In this document: piece by piece, positions 18,462-28,186 of the stretch
How positions within the stretch are numbered: position 1 is the stretch's first letter
Layout of the letters: each line of letters begins with the position of its first letter
DNA from: Weissella sagaensis
Lineage (GTDB): Bacteria > Bacillota > Bacilli > Lactobacillales > Lactobacillaceae
Assembly (NCBI RefSeq): GCF_005405285.1
Contig: NZ_BJDT01000001.1
Location: 406,726 to 470,725, forward strand
Direction of reading: 5' to 3'
DNA length: 64,000 nt
Program-made: the position numbers and the translations under genes
The notes under the pieces: generated by a model
Database searches by the model: none
What the model was told of the DNA's origin: nothing
Seen by the model: the letters and a program-made list of their open reading frames with translations, nothing else

Positions 18462-19838
18462 ATGCACGCATCTGTAAAAAACACGCTATTAGCAACTGCT
18501 GGGGCGGCAGCAGCATTGGCAGGAAGCTCAGTCGTAGCTTCTGCTGATTCTATTACCGTTAAATCTGGAGACACTCTATATGCTTTGGCAGCAGCCAATA
18601 ATGTATCAGTTGATGATTTAGTATCAGCTAACAAAATCGCTGATGCTAATTTGATTCATGTTGGTCAAAAGGTTGAATTGCCTGGTTCATCATCAGCACA
18701 ATCAGCTGCACCAGCAAAAGAAACAGCAACTAAGTCAGTTTCAAACAATGGTTCATATACTGTTAAAGCAGGAGATTCATTGTGGGCAATTGCTAATGCA
18801 AATGGTATGACTTTGTCTGAACTACTAAACGCTAACCCTGATTTACAAGCATCATCAGTTATCTATGTTGGTGATCAAATTAACTTCTCAAAGTCAGCTG
18901 TTGCTGTTAAACCAGCAGCATCACAAGCTGTATCAGAAGTAAACGTTAAGGCAACTGTACAACAATCAGCAGCAACATCAGCTGCAAATGCAAAGGCAAC
19001 TGCAGAGTCAGCCGCTGCACAACAATCAGCAGCAACATCAGCAGCAAATGCGAAGGTAGCTGCAGAGTCAGCCGCTGCACAACAATCAGCAGCAACGTCA
19101 GCAGCAAATGCGAAGGTAGCTGCAGAGTCAGCCGCCGCACAGTCAGCAGCAACATCAGCTGCAAATGCTAAGACAGTAGCAGAGTCAGCCGCTGCAGAAT
19201 CAGCAGCAACGTCAGCAGCAAATGCAAAGGCAGCCGCAGAATCAGCTGCTGCACAACAATCAGCAGCAACGTCAGCAGCAAATGCAAAGGCAGCCGCAGA
19301 ATCAGCTGCTGCACAACAATCAGCAGCAACGTCAGCAGCAAATGCAAAGGCAGCTGCAGAGTCAGCCGCTGCACAACAATCAGCAGCAACATCAGCAGCA
19401 AATGCAAAGGCAGCCGCAGAATCAGCAGCTGCAGCATCACAAGCCGCTGCACAACCACAACAAGTTGCAGCTACTACGACTGCAAAGCCTACATCAGTTG
19501 CATCAACAAATACAGCTGGAAACACATATCCATATGGACAATGCACATGGTTTGTTAAGGGTGATTTGGGCTGGGTTGGTAACTACTGGGGTAATGCTTC
19601 AGCATGGCCAGCATCAGCAGCAGCCGCTGGTCACACTGTAAATGGTACTGCCTCAGTTGGTGCCGTAGCATACTTTGCACCAGGTGTTGGTGGTGCTAGT
19701 GGTTATGGTCACGTTGCTGTTGTAGATTCTGTAAATGGTGATGGTACTATTACTATTTCAGAATCAAATTATGCAGGTAAATTGTACAATACTCGTACAA
19801 TTTCTACTTCATCAGTTTCAGGTTACATTCACCAATAA
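18462..19838 (+). CDS. Secreted LysM-CHAP peptidoglycan hydrolase with Ala-rich repeat linker
   Basis: A 458-residue secreted cell-wall enzyme. A signal peptide covers about residues 1-28 (VVASA cleavage region). Two LysM domains follow (about 32-71 and 95-140), which bind GlcNAc polymers. Residues 167-324 are eight tandem units of 19-20 residues rich in Ala, Ser and Gln. The C-terminal CHAP domain (about 345-458) has the catalytic Cys in YGQCTWFVKG and His in GYGHVAVVDS. CHAP amidases or endopeptidases cleave peptidoglycan peptides and often act in daughter-cell separation. The ATG follows AAGGAGT. An AT-rich region of 240 bp upstream has two TGTWA-type motifs whose spacing is not the standard WalR box. 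A terminator lies at 19859-19884. The related protein at 50184 has the same CHAP domain with one LysM. Confidence 0.93.
   Translation: MHASVKNTLLATAGAAAALAGSSVVASADSITVKSGDTLYALAAANNVSVDDLVSANKIADANLIHVGQKVELPGSSSAQSAAPAKETATKSVSNNGSYTVKAGDSLWAIANANGMTLSELLNANPDLQASSVIYVGDQINFSKSAVAVKPAASQAVSEVNVKATVQQSAATSAANAKATAESAAAQQSAATSAANAKVAAESAAAQQSAATSAANAKVAAESAAAQSAATSAANAKTVAESAAAESAATSAANAKAAAESAAAQQSAATSAANAKAAAESAAAQQSAATSAANAKAAAESAAAQQSAATSAANAKAAAESAAAASQAAAQPQQVAATTTAKPTSVASTNTAGNTYPYGQCTWFVKGDLGWVGNYWGNASAWPASAAAAGHTVNGTASVGAVAYFAPGVGGASGYGHVAVVDSVNGDGTITISESNYAGKLYNTRTISTSSVSGYIHQ
18960..19433 (+). repeat. Eight coding tandem repeats of 57-60 bp
   Basis: Each unit encodes QQSAATSAANAK plus a variable triplet and ESAAA. 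Six units have 20 residues and two have 19 (units 4 and 5). The blocks at 19201-19260 and 19261-19320 are identical over 60 bp, which points to recent unit duplication by slippage or recombination. Confidence 0.95.
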
Positions 19839-19858
19839 TAAAAAAGCTATTATTTAAG

Positions 19859-19884
19859 GAGACTCGCTTTCGAGTCTTTTTTTA
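19859..19884 (+). terminator. Terminator of the LysM-CHAP gene
   Basis: AGACTCG pairs with CGAGTCT across a CTTT loop, then seven T. It ends shortly before the next gene's ribosome binding site. Confidence 0.9.
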
Positions 19885-19910
19885 TATCTTTAATTAAGGA
19901 GAATAAAACA

Positions 19911-20453
19911 ATGCCTTTTAAAATAGAACCAGGACGAGTGATTCATTTTAATGATTATGAAGTTATTGATGCTGAGATATTATTCGAACCACCCTTAGCA
20001 GATAAGCCAGTTGAAATTACTGCTTCAACATTTGCTCGTAAAATGACGGGGGCACGTATACAAAGAACGATGTTGCAGATGATTATGGAAAGTTTGTGTG
20101 TTCCCTTAAGATCGGTGGTTAATGATGTTTTGGGTGTGCCTTATCAAAAAGAAGGTAATAGTCTGGAAAGTGGCTTTGACACAGCTGGCTTAATTCAATA
20201 TATTTTTAATCGCGTAGAAGGAATTGGCTTTCCAAATGAAATCAGTAATCAGATGAAAGCAGTGGCGCAATTGCCTATTAATGAAACACAACCGGGTGAC
20301 TTACTAGTCTGGGGGACTGCAGCTCTACCAACTACAGCTGGTATTTATATTGGTGGTGGTAAGTACATTACTGTTGATATGTTATCTGAAAAAGTTGTTA
20401 TAAAGTATATTTCACGAAAGTGGTTACCGGATTTTGTTGGTGCTATTCGATAG
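19911..20453 (+). CDS. NlpC/P60-like protein without catalytic residues
   Basis: A 180-residue cytoplasmic-looking protein; no signal peptide or membrane helix. Residues about 75-175 follow the NlpC/P60 pattern: VLGVPYQKEG..LESGFDTAGLIQYIF, then QPGDLLVW and AGIYIGGGKYI. In active members the block is FDCSGL and the later strand begins with HVGIYIG. Here the catalytic Cys is Thr (FDTAGL) and the His is replaced (TTAGIYIG), so it should not be a peptidase. The first 35 residues (EPGRVIHFND..VIDAEILFEP) match the start of the GNAT gene next door, in protein and DNA. The protein follows the LysM-CHAP terminator with its own ribosome binding site, AAGGAG. Its role is unknown. Confidence 0.7.
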   Translation: MPFKIEPGRVIHFNDYEVIDAEILFEPPLADKPVEITASTFARKMTGARIQRTMLQMIMESLCVPLRSVVNDVLGVPYQKEGNSLESGFDTAGLIQYIFNRVEGIGFPNEISNQMKAVAQLPINETQPGDLLVWGTAALPTTAGIYIGGGKYITVDMLSEKVVIKYISRKWLPDFVGAIR

Positions 20454-20509
20454 TTATTCTCAGCAATTAACATGAAATATTAGTTATAATAAGTAAGAGG
20501 AGGCTTAAT

Positions 20510-20788
20510 ATGAATTTTACGTATGAACCCGGTCGCCTGTTTCATGAAACAGATGGTATTGTCGATGCTGAGATATTATTCCCAGCTATTTTAGGAGGAA
20601 AGGTATGGTCAATTGATCATACCTATGTTGATCCTAGTTTGCGTGGGCAAGGGATTGCTGGTCAACTATTAGCCGAAGTTGTTAATCGTGCAAAAGAAGC
20701 TGATGTGCAGTTAAAGCCGGTTTGCACTTATGCACGCCAAGCTTTTTTTAGACACGAAGAATATCAAAAATTAGCTTATAAAGATTAA
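20510..20788 (+). CDS. Small GNAT N-acetyltransferase (YjdJ type)
   Basis: A 92-residue protein of the short GCN5-related family. The acetyl-CoA loop is seen in HTYVDPSLRGQGIAGQLLAEVVNRAKE, followed by the LKPVCTYARQAFFRHEEY C-terminal motif. Such proteins are near the minimal size for the fold; their substrates are unknown. It starts FTYEPGRLFHETDGIVDAEILFP, nearly the same as the N-terminus of the preceding gene, including an identical 18-bp DNA stretch. An AGGAGG ribosome binding site lies ahead of the ATG and a terminator follows. It may be co-transcribed with the NlpC-like gene, 57 bp upstream. Confidence 0.88.
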   Translation: MNFTYEPGRLFHETDGIVDAEILFPAILGGKVWSIDHTYVDPSLRGQGIAGQLLAEVVNRAKEADVQLKPVCTYARQAFFRHEEYQKLAYKD

Positions 20789-20796
20789 GTTTATTT

Positions 20797-20829
20797 GAAA
20801 GCACACGTTATTTTGACGAGTGCTTTTTA
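20797..20829 (+). terminator. Terminator after the GNAT gene
   Basis: AAAGCAC...CGT pairs with ACG...GTGCTTT, with one bulged A on each side, followed by TT. Confidence 0.8.
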
Positions 20830-20889
20830 ATTTTCATAAATTTAAGATATACTTATCTGTGAGAACATAGTTGAGAGGAATAGTATAAT

Positions 20890-21432
20890 ATGCAACGAGG
20901 ATTTTCGGTCGTAAAAAAGTATGAACATGATAATTTGAATTTACCGGTGCGCGCAACGCAACGAGCAGCTGGATATGATTTTCAGGCTGCTGAAAATTTT
21001 GTTTTGCCATCAATTTGGCGGTTGCCCTTTTTGAAAATTTTATGGCAAATTAGGCATAATGAAACAATAACAACAGTTGATGATGAAAAAGCAAACCAGG
21101 TTTTAAAACCATTACTTGTACCAACCGGTATTAAGGCATATATGGGTGAAAATGAGTATTTGTTGATTGCTAATCGTTCATCAAACCCGTTAAAGCGGGG
21201 ATTAATTTTGCCAAATGGTGTTGGTATTATTGATGCAGATTATGTCGATAATCCCAAAAATGAAGGAGAAATCTTTATTCAAATGATTAATTGGGGGCTT
21301 AAAGATATCACAATTAAAAAAGGTGAACGGATTGGTCAGGGAATATTTATGCCATTCTTAGTAACGGACAATGATCAACAGCAAGTAAAGCAAACACGTC
21401 AAGGTGGGTTTGGTAGTTCTGGTATTAAATAG
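20890..21432 (+). CDS. dut: dUTP diphosphatase
   Basis: A 180-residue trimeric dUTPase hydrolysing dUTP to dUMP and pyrophosphate, keeping uracil out of DNA. All five motifs are visible: AGYDFQA, ANRSSNPLKRG, GVGIIDADYVDNPKNEGEIFI, GERIGQGIFMPF and the C-terminal RQGGFGSSG that closes over the active site. Compared with the compact enzyme there is an insertion of about 40 residues between motifs one and two, as in some lactic acid bacterial dUTPases. It precedes radA by 13 bp in a DNA-maintenance operon (dut-radA-yacL). The ATG has a GAGAGGAA ribosome binding site. Confidence 0.94.
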   Translation: MQRGFSVVKKYEHDNLNLPVRATQRAAGYDFQAAENFVLPSIWRLPFLKILWQIRHNETITTVDDEKANQVLKPLLVPTGIKAYMGENEYLLIANRSSNPLKRGLILPNGVGIIDADYVDNPKNEGEIFIQMINWGLKDITIKKGERIGQGIFMPFLVTDNDQQQVKQTRQGGFGSSGIK

Positions 21433-21445
21433 AAGGAGGTGAATT

Positions 21446-22819
21446 ATGGCAAAAACAAAAACCCAATTTGTTTGTTCTAATTGTGGTTTTGTATCACAAC
21501 GATATATGGGACGTTGTGCCAACTGTGGTGCTTGGGGAACGTTTGTTGAAGAAGTTATGCAACCAGAAAAAGTTGATCGTAAATCACGTGTCAATTTAGC
21601 AGGTCAAGTTGCAAAGGTGGAACGACTAGACGAAGTTAATATTGAAGAAACGCCACGAATAAAAACAGAGAATGATGAATTTAATCGTGTCCTTGGTGGC
21701 GGGATTGTACCGGGGTCAATGGTATTAATTGGTGGTGATCCGGGTATTGGTAAGTCAACTTTGTTACTACAAATATCTGGTCAATTAGCTAATGCAGGTA
21801 GTAAAATTTTATATGTAGCTGGTGAAGAAAGTGCCTCACAGATTAAGCTACGAGCTGAGCGTTTAGGTGTTAGAGGGGATTCTGATTTTTTGTTATTCCC
21901 AGAAACCGATATGAAACAAATTCGGCAAGCGATTGATGAAAGCAAACCTGATTTTGTCGTGATTGATTCAATTCAAACAATGCAAGAACCAGATGTTAGT
22001 TCGTCTGTTGGATCAGTATCACAAATTCGAGAAACGACAGCAGAATTACTACAGATTGCTAAAACGAACAACATTACAATATTTATTGTTGGCCATGTCA
22101 CCAAAGAGGGGGCCATTGCAGGACCAAAAATATTAGAACATATGGTTGACACCGTCCTTTATTTTGAAGGGGATAATCAACGTAGTTTTCGTTTATTAAG
22201 AGCAGTCAAAAATCGATTTGGGTCAACCAATGAATTGGGTGTCTTTGACATGCAACATGGTGGCTTAATGGAAGTTGCTAACCCATCAGATCTCTTTTTA
22301 GAAGAACGTTTGGCTGATGCAAGTGGGTCAGCTGTTGTTGTTGCTATGGAAGGGACTCGACCAATTTTGGTAGAGGTACAGGCTCTGGTCACACCGACTG
22401 TCTTTGGAAATGCGCAACGAACTGCTGCAGGTATTGATCGTAATCGAGTTTCATTGTTGATGGCAGTCTTAGAAAAACGGGCTAATTTATTATTACAAAA
22501 TCAGGATGCGTATGTTAGAGCAGCTGGTGGCGTAAAGTTAGATGAGCCGGCCATTGATTTGGCGGTGGCAGTAGCGATTGCATCTAGTTATAAAGATGAG
22601 CCAACGCGCGCAACTGATGCGTTTATTGGTGAAATTGGTTTAACAGGTGAAATAAGACGTGTGCCAAATGTTGTTGAACGCGTCAATGAAGCCAAAAAAC
22701 TCGGATTTAAGCGAGTGTTTGTGCCACAACACGTTACGGAACAGTTAACAGCGGTACAAGGAATACAAATTGTTGGTGCAAAAACATTAGCGGAAGCTTT
22801 AAAAATTGCACTTGATTAA
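21446..22819 (+). CDS. radA: DNA repair protein RadA (Sms)
   Basis: A 457-residue helicase-like ATPase that promotes branch migration in recombination and repair. The N-terminal C4 zinc finger is [22 protein letters not shown], the Walker A is [10 protein letters not shown], and the diagnostic [13 protein letters not shown] motif is present. The C-terminal Lon-like domain is complete. The start is supported by GAAGGAGGTG. It sits between dut and yacL and close to gltX, the gene order familiar from Firmicutes. Confidence 0.97.
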   Translation: MAKTKTQFVCSNCGFVSQRYMGRCANCGAWGTFVEEVMQPEKVDRKSRVNLAGQVAKVERLDEVNIEETPRIKTENDEFNRVLGGGIVPGSMVLIGGDPGIGKSTLLLQISGQLANAGSKILYVAGEESASQIKLRAERLGVRGDSDFLLFPETDMKQIRQAIDESKPDFVVIDSIQTMQEPDVSSSVGSVSQIRETTAELLQIAKTNNITIFIVGHVTKEGAIAGPKILEHMVDTVLYFEGDNQRSFRLLRAVKNRFGSTNELGVFDMQHGGLMEVANPSDLFLEERLADASGSAVVVAMEGTRPILVEVQALVTPTVFGNAQRTAAGIDRNRVSLLMAVLEKRANLLLQNQDAYVRAAGGVKLDEPAIDLAVAVAIASSYKDEPTRATDAFIGEIGLTGEIRRVPNVVERVNEAKKLGFKRVFVPQHVTEQLTAVQGIQIVGAKTLAEALKIALD

Positions 22820-22838
22820 TAAAAGAAAGGAGTAGGTT

Positions 22839-23951
22839 ATGTTACGGAAACGAATCATTCAAAGTATTTTCATTTTAGCTGGTGGTGCAATTGCACTAAC
22901 GTTAATGCCAGTAATTTGGGATATTTTAGATTTAACGAAATATGTATGGATTAATAACGTTATTTTTGATTTTATTTTTGGTGCTATTATTTTTTATTTG
23001 TTGAGTTTTGTGTTATGGCGTCCAGTTGATCGTACACTTCATCGAATTGAAACCTATTTGAACAAACAATCACCATTGTTATTATTGATTGGCTCATTGT
23101 CAACTTTAATTGGCTTGGTCATTGCCGTTGTTATCACAGTACCTTTGCAAAACATGGATAATTTCTTTTTAAGTGCTGTTGTCCCTGTCATTGTGATGGC
23201 ATTATTGGGGTATCTTGGTTATAAATTGGGAACAACGCGAATTGATGAATGGCGGAAGTTGATTCCAACAGTTTTGACAAGTCGTACAAAGAAAATACGC
23301 CCACAAAATGATGGTGAACAAGGTGATGTTTTAACTGAAACTGAAGCAAATTATCATCATTATAAAATATTAGATACAAATATTTTAATCGATGGTCGAA
23401 TTGTAGATTTAGTAAAGACTGGCTTTGTTGAAGGGACGTTGTTAGTACCAAATTTTGTGTTGTACGAATTGCAATACATTGCTGATGCTGGCGAGTCATT
23501 GAAGCGTGTTCGCGGTCGTCGTGGTTTGGATGTTTTAAATGAACTTCGCGAAAAAAATTATGTGCCTTTAGAAATGTGGGAAGGTGATTATGAAGATATT
23601 AGCGAAGTTGATGAAAAATTAATTCGCTTAGCTGAAGAAACAAATGGGACTTTAGTTACGAATGACTATAATTTGAACAAAGTCACAAAGTTTCAAAATG
23701 TTAAGGTTTTGAATATTAACGAGTTAGCTGGTGCGCTACGTCCACGTGTTGTTGTTGGTGATCATTTATCTGTTTTATTGATTAAAAATGGTACTGAGCG
23801 TCAGCAAGCCGTTGGTTATTTAGATGATGGGACAATGGTTGTTGCCGAAGAAGGTCGGCAGCACTTGCAAGAAACAGTGACAGTAGAAGTGACATCAGCT
23901 CTGCAGACTGATGCTGGTCGCATGATTTTTGGGACTGTTATTGCTAATTAA
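22839..23951 (+). CDS. PIN-TRAM domain membrane protein (YacL family)
   Basis: A 370-residue protein with four N-terminal membrane helices (about residues 8-25, 40-62, 78-105 and 110-135), then a cytoplasmic PIN-like domain (KILDTNILIDGRIVDLV and later NDYNLNKV, with the acidic residues of a nuclease-like site) and a C-terminal TRAM domain (LSVLLIKNGTERQQAVGYLDDGTMVVAEE). YacL-type proteins are probable membrane-tethered RNases of unknown role. It is the third gene after radA (20-bp gap) and runs to the gltX promoter. Length and domain order are normal. Confidence 0.92.
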   Translation: MLRKRIIQSIFILAGGAIALTLMPVIWDILDLTKYVWINNVIFDFIFGAIIFYLLSFVLWRPVDRTLHRIETYLNKQSPLLLLIGSLSTLIGLVIAVVITVPLQNMDNFFLSAVVPVIVMALLGYLGYKLGTTRIDEWRKLIPTVLTSRTKKIRPQNDGEQGDVLTETEANYHHYKILDTNILIDGRIVDLVKTGFVEGTLLVPNFVLYELQYIADAGESLKRVRGRRGLDVLNELREKNYVPLEMWEGDYEDISEVDEKLIRLAEETNGTLVTNDYNLNKVTKFQNVKVLNINELAGALRPRVVVGDHLSVLLIKNGTERQQAVGYLDDGTMVVAEEGRQHLQETVTVEVTSALQTDAGRMIFGTVIAN

Positions 23952-23992
23952 CTGATATTTAAAAAAAATAATGACTTATTCAGAGTAACACA

Positions 23993-24021
23993 TTGAAACA
24001 CACGCCAAAGCGCGGTATATT
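23993..24021 (+). promoter_or_regulatory. gltX promoter
   Basis: TTGAAA (23993-23998), a 17-bp spacer and TATATT (24016-24021). No T-box element lies between it and gltX. Confidence 0.7.
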
Positions 24022-24075
24022 AGTAACCGATGTATTATTATAGAACTATAAGATAAAAGAGGAGTGTCGATTAGC

Positions 24076-25572
24076 ATGGCTGAGACTACCGAAAAGAAAA
24101 TTCGTGTGCGTTACGCACCGTCACCGACTGGACATTTACATATTGGGAATGCCCGTACTGCATTATTTAACTGGTTATTTGCCCGTCATCACAAGGGTGA
24201 ATTTATTATCCGTATTGAAGATACTGATCAAACTCGTAATATTGCCGACGGTGAAAAGTCACAGTTGGACAATCTAGCATGGTTGGGATTGGACTGGGAT
24301 GAGTCACCCGCTAATCCTGGACAATACGGTCCTTATCGACAATCTGAGCGTTTGTCAATTTATAAGCCATTGATTCAAGACTTGTTGGATCGTGGTTTGG
24401 CTTACCGTTCATTTAAAACTTCAGAAGAATTAGCTGCTGAGCGTGAAGCACAAGTTGCTGCTAAGCAAGCACCACATTATGTATATGAATATGCAGATAT
24501 GTCTGAAGAAGAAATTGCAGCCTTCCAAGCAGATGCACTTGCTAAGGGGATGCCTTATGTTGTTCGTTTCCGTGTCCCTGAAAATAAGGATTATGCATGG
24601 GATGATATTGTAAAAGGCCACATCGAAATTAATTCATCAACTGTTGGTGGTGATTGGGTTATTCAAAAAGCTGATGGTATGCCAACGTATAACTTTGCTG
24701 TAGTTGTTGATGACCACATGATGGAAATTTCTCATGTTTTGCGTGGGGATGACCATGTGTCAAACACCCCTAAGCAATTGATGATATATGATGCCTTTGA
24801 TTGGGAAGCACCAATCTTTGGACATATGACTTTGATTATTAACGCTGATACAGGTAAAAAATTATCAAAACGTGATGAAACGGTTTTGCAATTTATCGAA
24901 CAATACCGCGCATTGGGTTACTTACCTGAAGCTTTGTTAAACTTTATTGTTTTGTTGGGATGGTCACCGGTTGGTGAAAAAGAAATCTTTAACAAGAAGC
25001 AATTGGTAAAGCTATTTGATGAAGCACGTCTATCAAAATCACCAGCTAAGTTTGATAATAAAAAGCTAGAATGGGTTAATAACCAATGGATTAAGACAGC
25101 TGACCAAAACATGGTCTTTGATAAATTAATTGAACAATTAGTTTATTCAGATGTTGTTAAGCCAGAAGAATTAACGGCAGAAAAGATGCAATGGTTACGT
25201 TCAGTGATGAACGTTTATATGGACGGTGTATCATTTACTGCCCAAATCGTGCCACTTATAAAGCCAGTATTCTTTGAAATGCCAGCAGCAAGTGATATTC
25301 CTGATTCAGCAAAGGAATGGATGAACGCTGATAATGTTACTGCTATGTTGAACTTGTTTATTGAAAAGATTGAAAAGATGCCAATCTTTACAGCGACAGC
25401 CGTTTTGAAGGCTATCCGTGAAATTCAATCTGAGTTGGATGTTAAGGGTCGTGCCTTATGGAATCCATTGCGTATTGCAACAACACGTGAAGAACAAGGT
25501 CCTAATTTAGGTGAACTACTTGAACTACTTGGACGTGAGCAAACATTAGCAAACATTCGTGAATTCTTGTAA
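24076..25572 (+). CDS. gltX: Glutamyl-tRNA synthetase
   Basis: A class I synthetase charging tRNA-Glu and, in organisms without GlnRS, also tRNA-Gln. The HIGH-type motif is [14 protein letters not shown] and the KMSKS-type motif is [10 protein letters not shown], with the FPEDTDQ-like IEDTDQTR between. I choose the ATG at 24076, giving 498 residues. The GTG at 24064 overlaps the AGGAG ribosome binding site and is unlikely. It is preceded by its own promoter and ends at a strong terminator. cysS and cysE, which often follow gltX in Firmicutes, are absent here. Confidence 0.96.
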   Translation: MAETTEKKIRVRYAPSPTGHLHIGNARTALFNWLFARHHKGEFIIRIEDTDQTRNIADGEKSQLDNLAWLGLDWDESPANPGQYGPYRQSERLSIYKPLIQDLLDRGLAYRSFKTSEELAAEREAQVAAKQAPHYVYEYADMSEEEIAAFQADALAKGMPYVVRFRVPENKDYAWDDIVKGHIEINSSTVGGDWVIQKADGMPTYNFAVVVDDHMMEISHVLRGDDHVSNTPKQLMIYDAFDWEAPIFGHMTLIINADTGKKLSKRDETVLQFIEQYRALGYLPEALLNFIVLLGWSPVGEKEIFNKKQLVKLFDEARLSKSPAKFDNKKLEWVNNQWIKTADQNMVFDKLIEQLVYSDVVKPEELTAEKMQWLRSVMNVYMDGVSFTAQIVPLIKPVFFEMPAASDIPDSAKEWMNADNVTAMLNLFIEKIEKMPIFTATAVLKAIREIQSELDVKGRALWNPLRIATTREEQGPNLGELLELLGREQTLANIREFL

Positions 25573-25579
25573 TAAAAAT

Positions 25580-25627
25580 TAAGAGATGATGCCCTGACGA
25601 TGATGTATGGGCATCGTCTCTTTTATT
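25580..25627 (+). terminator. gltX terminator
   Basis: AGAGATGATGCCC pairs with GGGCATCGTCTCT with one G-T wobble, then TTTATTTTAT. Confidence 0.88.
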
Positions 25628-25644
25628 TTATGTGACTATACCTG

Positions 25645-25672
25645 TTACATATGCCTAGCAGTATGTTAGAAT
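25645..25672 (+). promoter_or_regulatory. secA promoter
   Basis: TTACAT (25645-25650), a 16-bp spacer and TAGAAT (25667-25672). Confidence 0.6.
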
Positions 25673-25730
25673 GATACTTAGTATAATTAGCGTAAAAAGC
25701 TAATAATGACCGATGAGAGGGAAGATATAA

Positions 25731-28100
25731 ATGGCTAATCCATTACGTAAAATTATTGAAAGTGATAAAGGAACATTACGTCGTTTGGGTCATGTGGCCG
25801 ATAAAGTAGAAGCATATGCCGACGAAATGTCAGCTTTATCTGATGAAGAACTACAAGCAAAAACACCATATTTCCGTGAATTATTAAAAAAGGGTAGCAC
25901 CTTAGACGACATTTTACCAGAAGCCTTTGCAGTTGTACGTGAGGGAGCAAAGCGTGTCTTAGGTTTGTATCCGTTCCGGGTACAAATTATGGGATCAACA
26001 GTATTGCATGGTGGTAATATTGCTGAAATGAAAACTGGTGAAGGTAAAACTTTGACGGCAACAATGGCCGTTTATTTAAATGCTTTGCCTCAAAAAGGTG
26101 TTCATGTTGTGACGGTTAATGAATACCTATCACAACGAGATGGTGAAGAAATGGGTCAGTTATATAAATGGTTAGGCTTAACTGTTGGTATTAATTTGAC
26201 TGAATTATCCCCTGACGAAAAGCGCCAAGCTTATTTGGATGATATTACCTATACAACTAATTCAGAAATTGGATTTGATTATTTACGTGATAACATGGTT
26301 GCACGTAAGGAAGACCGTGTACAACGTGGCTTGAATTTTGCGCTAGTTGATGAAACTGATTCAATTCTAATTGATGAGGCACGTACACCATTGATTATTT
26401 CTGGTGCACCTGCTCAAACTAGTACACAGTTGTACATCCGTGCTGATCGATTTGCAAAATCATTAGTTGAGGATGTGGATTTTAAGGTTGATCATGAATC
26501 GAAATCTGTTTTGCTAAACGATAAGGGAATTGCCAAAGGTGAAAAGTACTTTAACTTAGATAACCTTTATGGACCTGGTAATTCAGCTTTGACTCACCAC
26601 ATTGATCAAGCACTGCGTGCAAATTACACCATGTTTAACAACAAAGATTATGTTGTGCGTGATGGAGAAGTAGTATTGGTTGATGCTTTTTCAGGACGTA
26701 TTCAAGAGGGTCGTCGTTTTTCTGATGGTCTTCACCAAGCGCTTGAAGCGAAAGAACAAGTGCAAATTCAAGAAGATAATCGTGCCATGGCTTCAATTAC
26801 GTACCAAAACTTGTTCCGTCAATATAATAAGTTGTCTGGTATGACTGGTACAGCTAAAACTGAAGCTGACGAATTCCGTGAAATTTATAATATGGAAATC
26901 ACGACCATCCCAACTAACAAGCCCATTCAACGTGTTGACGAACCGGATTTGTTGTATCCAAACTTGAAGTCAAAGTTTAACGCAGTATTGCAGCTTGTAA
27001 CGGAATTACATAAAAAAGGACAGCCAATTTTGATTGGTACTGTGGCAGTTGAAACATCTGAATTGCTTGCACAATTGTTAGATAATGCAGGTATTCCGCA
27101 TAATGTGTTGAATGCTAAAAACCACGCTCGGGAAGCTGAAATCATTGCGAATGCTGGTCAACGTGGTGCTGTAACCATTGCAACGAACATGGCTGGTCGT
27201 GGAACCGATATTAAGCTTGGCCCTGGGGTTACTGATCTTGGTGGATTGGCTGTTATTGGTACAGAACGTCATGAGTCACGGCGAATTGATAATCAATTAC
27301 GTGGTCGTGCGGGTCGACAAGGTGATGCCGGTTATTCACAATTCTTCTTATCATTAGAAGATGATTTGATGATTCGTTTTGGTGGTGAACGGATTAAGAC
27401 ATTGATGGAAAGCATGAATATGGGTGATGAAGATGCCGTTATTCGTAATGGCTTGATTACACGGTCAGTAGAATCAGCACAAAAACGTGTTGAAGGGAAT
27501 AACTATGATTCACGTAAACATGTTTTGCAATATGACGATGTGATGTCTCAACAGCGTAATGCCTTTTATAGGGATCGTAACCATGTGATCGATGAAGAAA
27601 AATCATTACGTGATGTGTTGTTGCCAATGGTTGAACGAACGATTAATCGAGTTGTTCAAAATCAAACTAAGGGTAAGCCAAAGGATTGGGACTTAGCAGC
27701 ATTGGTTGATTTTGCACAATCAACGATTGTACCAGTTGACTCAATTTCGGTTGATGATTTGTTAGATAAGAAAACGCCTCAAGCGATTGCAGACGAAATT
27801 TATCGTCGTGCCAAGTTGATGTACGACCAAAAGTTACATGATCTTGGGGATGATGAAGAGCGCTTATTGCAATTTACACGGGTTGTGATTCTACGTGTTG
27901 TTGATGCTCAGTGGACTGATCATATGGAAGCTATGAACCAACTACGTGACTCCATACAACTGCGTGGTTATGGACAATTGAACCCATTGATTGAATATCA
28001 AAATGAAGGCTTTAGAATGTTTAATGATATGATTTCAGGCGTTGAATATGATGTGACGCGTCTATTTATGAAATCGGAAATTCGTCAAAATGTTCGGTAA
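25731..28100 (+). CDS. secA: Preprotein translocase ATPase SecA
   Basis: The 789-residue motor that drives secretory proteins through SecYEG. Walker A is [11 protein letters not shown] and Walker [36 protein letters not shown] and [10 protein letters not shown] complete the helicase motifs. The protein ends at IRQNVR, directly after the helical wing domain, so the C-terminal linker and the Cys-rich SEC-C zinc tail found in many SecA proteins are missing. That gives the short form seen in some lactic acid bacteria. Start: ATG after AGAGGGAAG. Its own promoter and terminator bracket the gene; prfB follows, as in most Firmicutes. Confidence 0.97.
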   Translation: MANPLRKIIESDKGTLRRLGHVADKVEAYADEMSALSDEELQAKTPYFRELLKKGSTLDDILPEAFAVVREGAKRVLGLYPFRVQIMGSTVLHGGNIAEMKTGEGKTLTATMAVYLNALPQKGVHVVTVNEYLSQRDGEEMGQLYKWLGLTVGINLTELSPDEKRQAYLDDITYTTNSEIGFDYLRDNMVARKEDRVQRGLNFALVDETDSILIDEARTPLIISGAPAQTSTQLYIRADRFAKSLVEDVDFKVDHESKSVLLNDKGIAKGEKYFNLDNLYGPGNSALTHHIDQALRANYTMFNNKDYVVRDGEVVLVDAFSGRIQEGRRFSDGLHQALEAKEQVQIQEDNRAMASITYQNLFRQYNKLSGMTGTAKTEADEFREIYNMEITTIPTNKPIQRVDEPDLLYPNLKSKFNAVLQLVTELHKKGQPILIGTVAVETSELLAQLLDNAGIPHNVLNAKNHAREAEIIANAGQRGAVTIATNMAGRGTDIKLGPGVTDLGGLAVIGTERHESRRIDNQLRGRAGRQGDAGYSQFFLSLEDDLMIRFGGERIKTLMESMNMGDEDAVIRNGLITRSVESAQKRVEGNNYDSRKHVLQYDDVMSQQRNAFYRDRNHVIDEEKSLRDVLLPMVERTINRVVQNQTKGKPKDWDLAALVDFAQSTIVPVDSISVDDLLDKKTPQAIADEIYRRAKLMYDQKLHDLGDDEERLLQFTRVVILRVVDAQWTDHMEAMNQLRDSIQLRGYGQLNPLIEYQNEGFRMFNDMISGVEYDVTRLFMKSEIRQNVR

Positions 28101-28128
28101 ATAATATATATTATTTAATAATGTATTG

Positions 28129-28165
28129 ATTGAGGTTGGGATAATTATCTCAACCTCAATTTTTA
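28129..28165 (+). terminator. secA terminator
   Basis: ATTGAGGTTG pairs with CAACCTCAAT, extended inward by GATAATTATC, and followed by TTTTT. It lies immediately before the prfB ribosome binding site. Confidence 0.88.
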
Positions 28166-28186
28166 AATATGATTGGAGGAGCAGGC

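Noticed and set aside
18960-19433. Possible CRISPR or other non-coding repeat array
   Set aside because: Units are contiguous without spacers, in frame, and translate to a sensible linker within a LysM-CHAP protein.
18875-19641. Long reading frames on the minus strand and a Gln-rich plus-strand frame across the 60-bp repeats
   Set aside because: They arise because the repeat unit length is a multiple of three, so any frame without a stop in one unit stays open; no ribosome binding sites and very biased composition.
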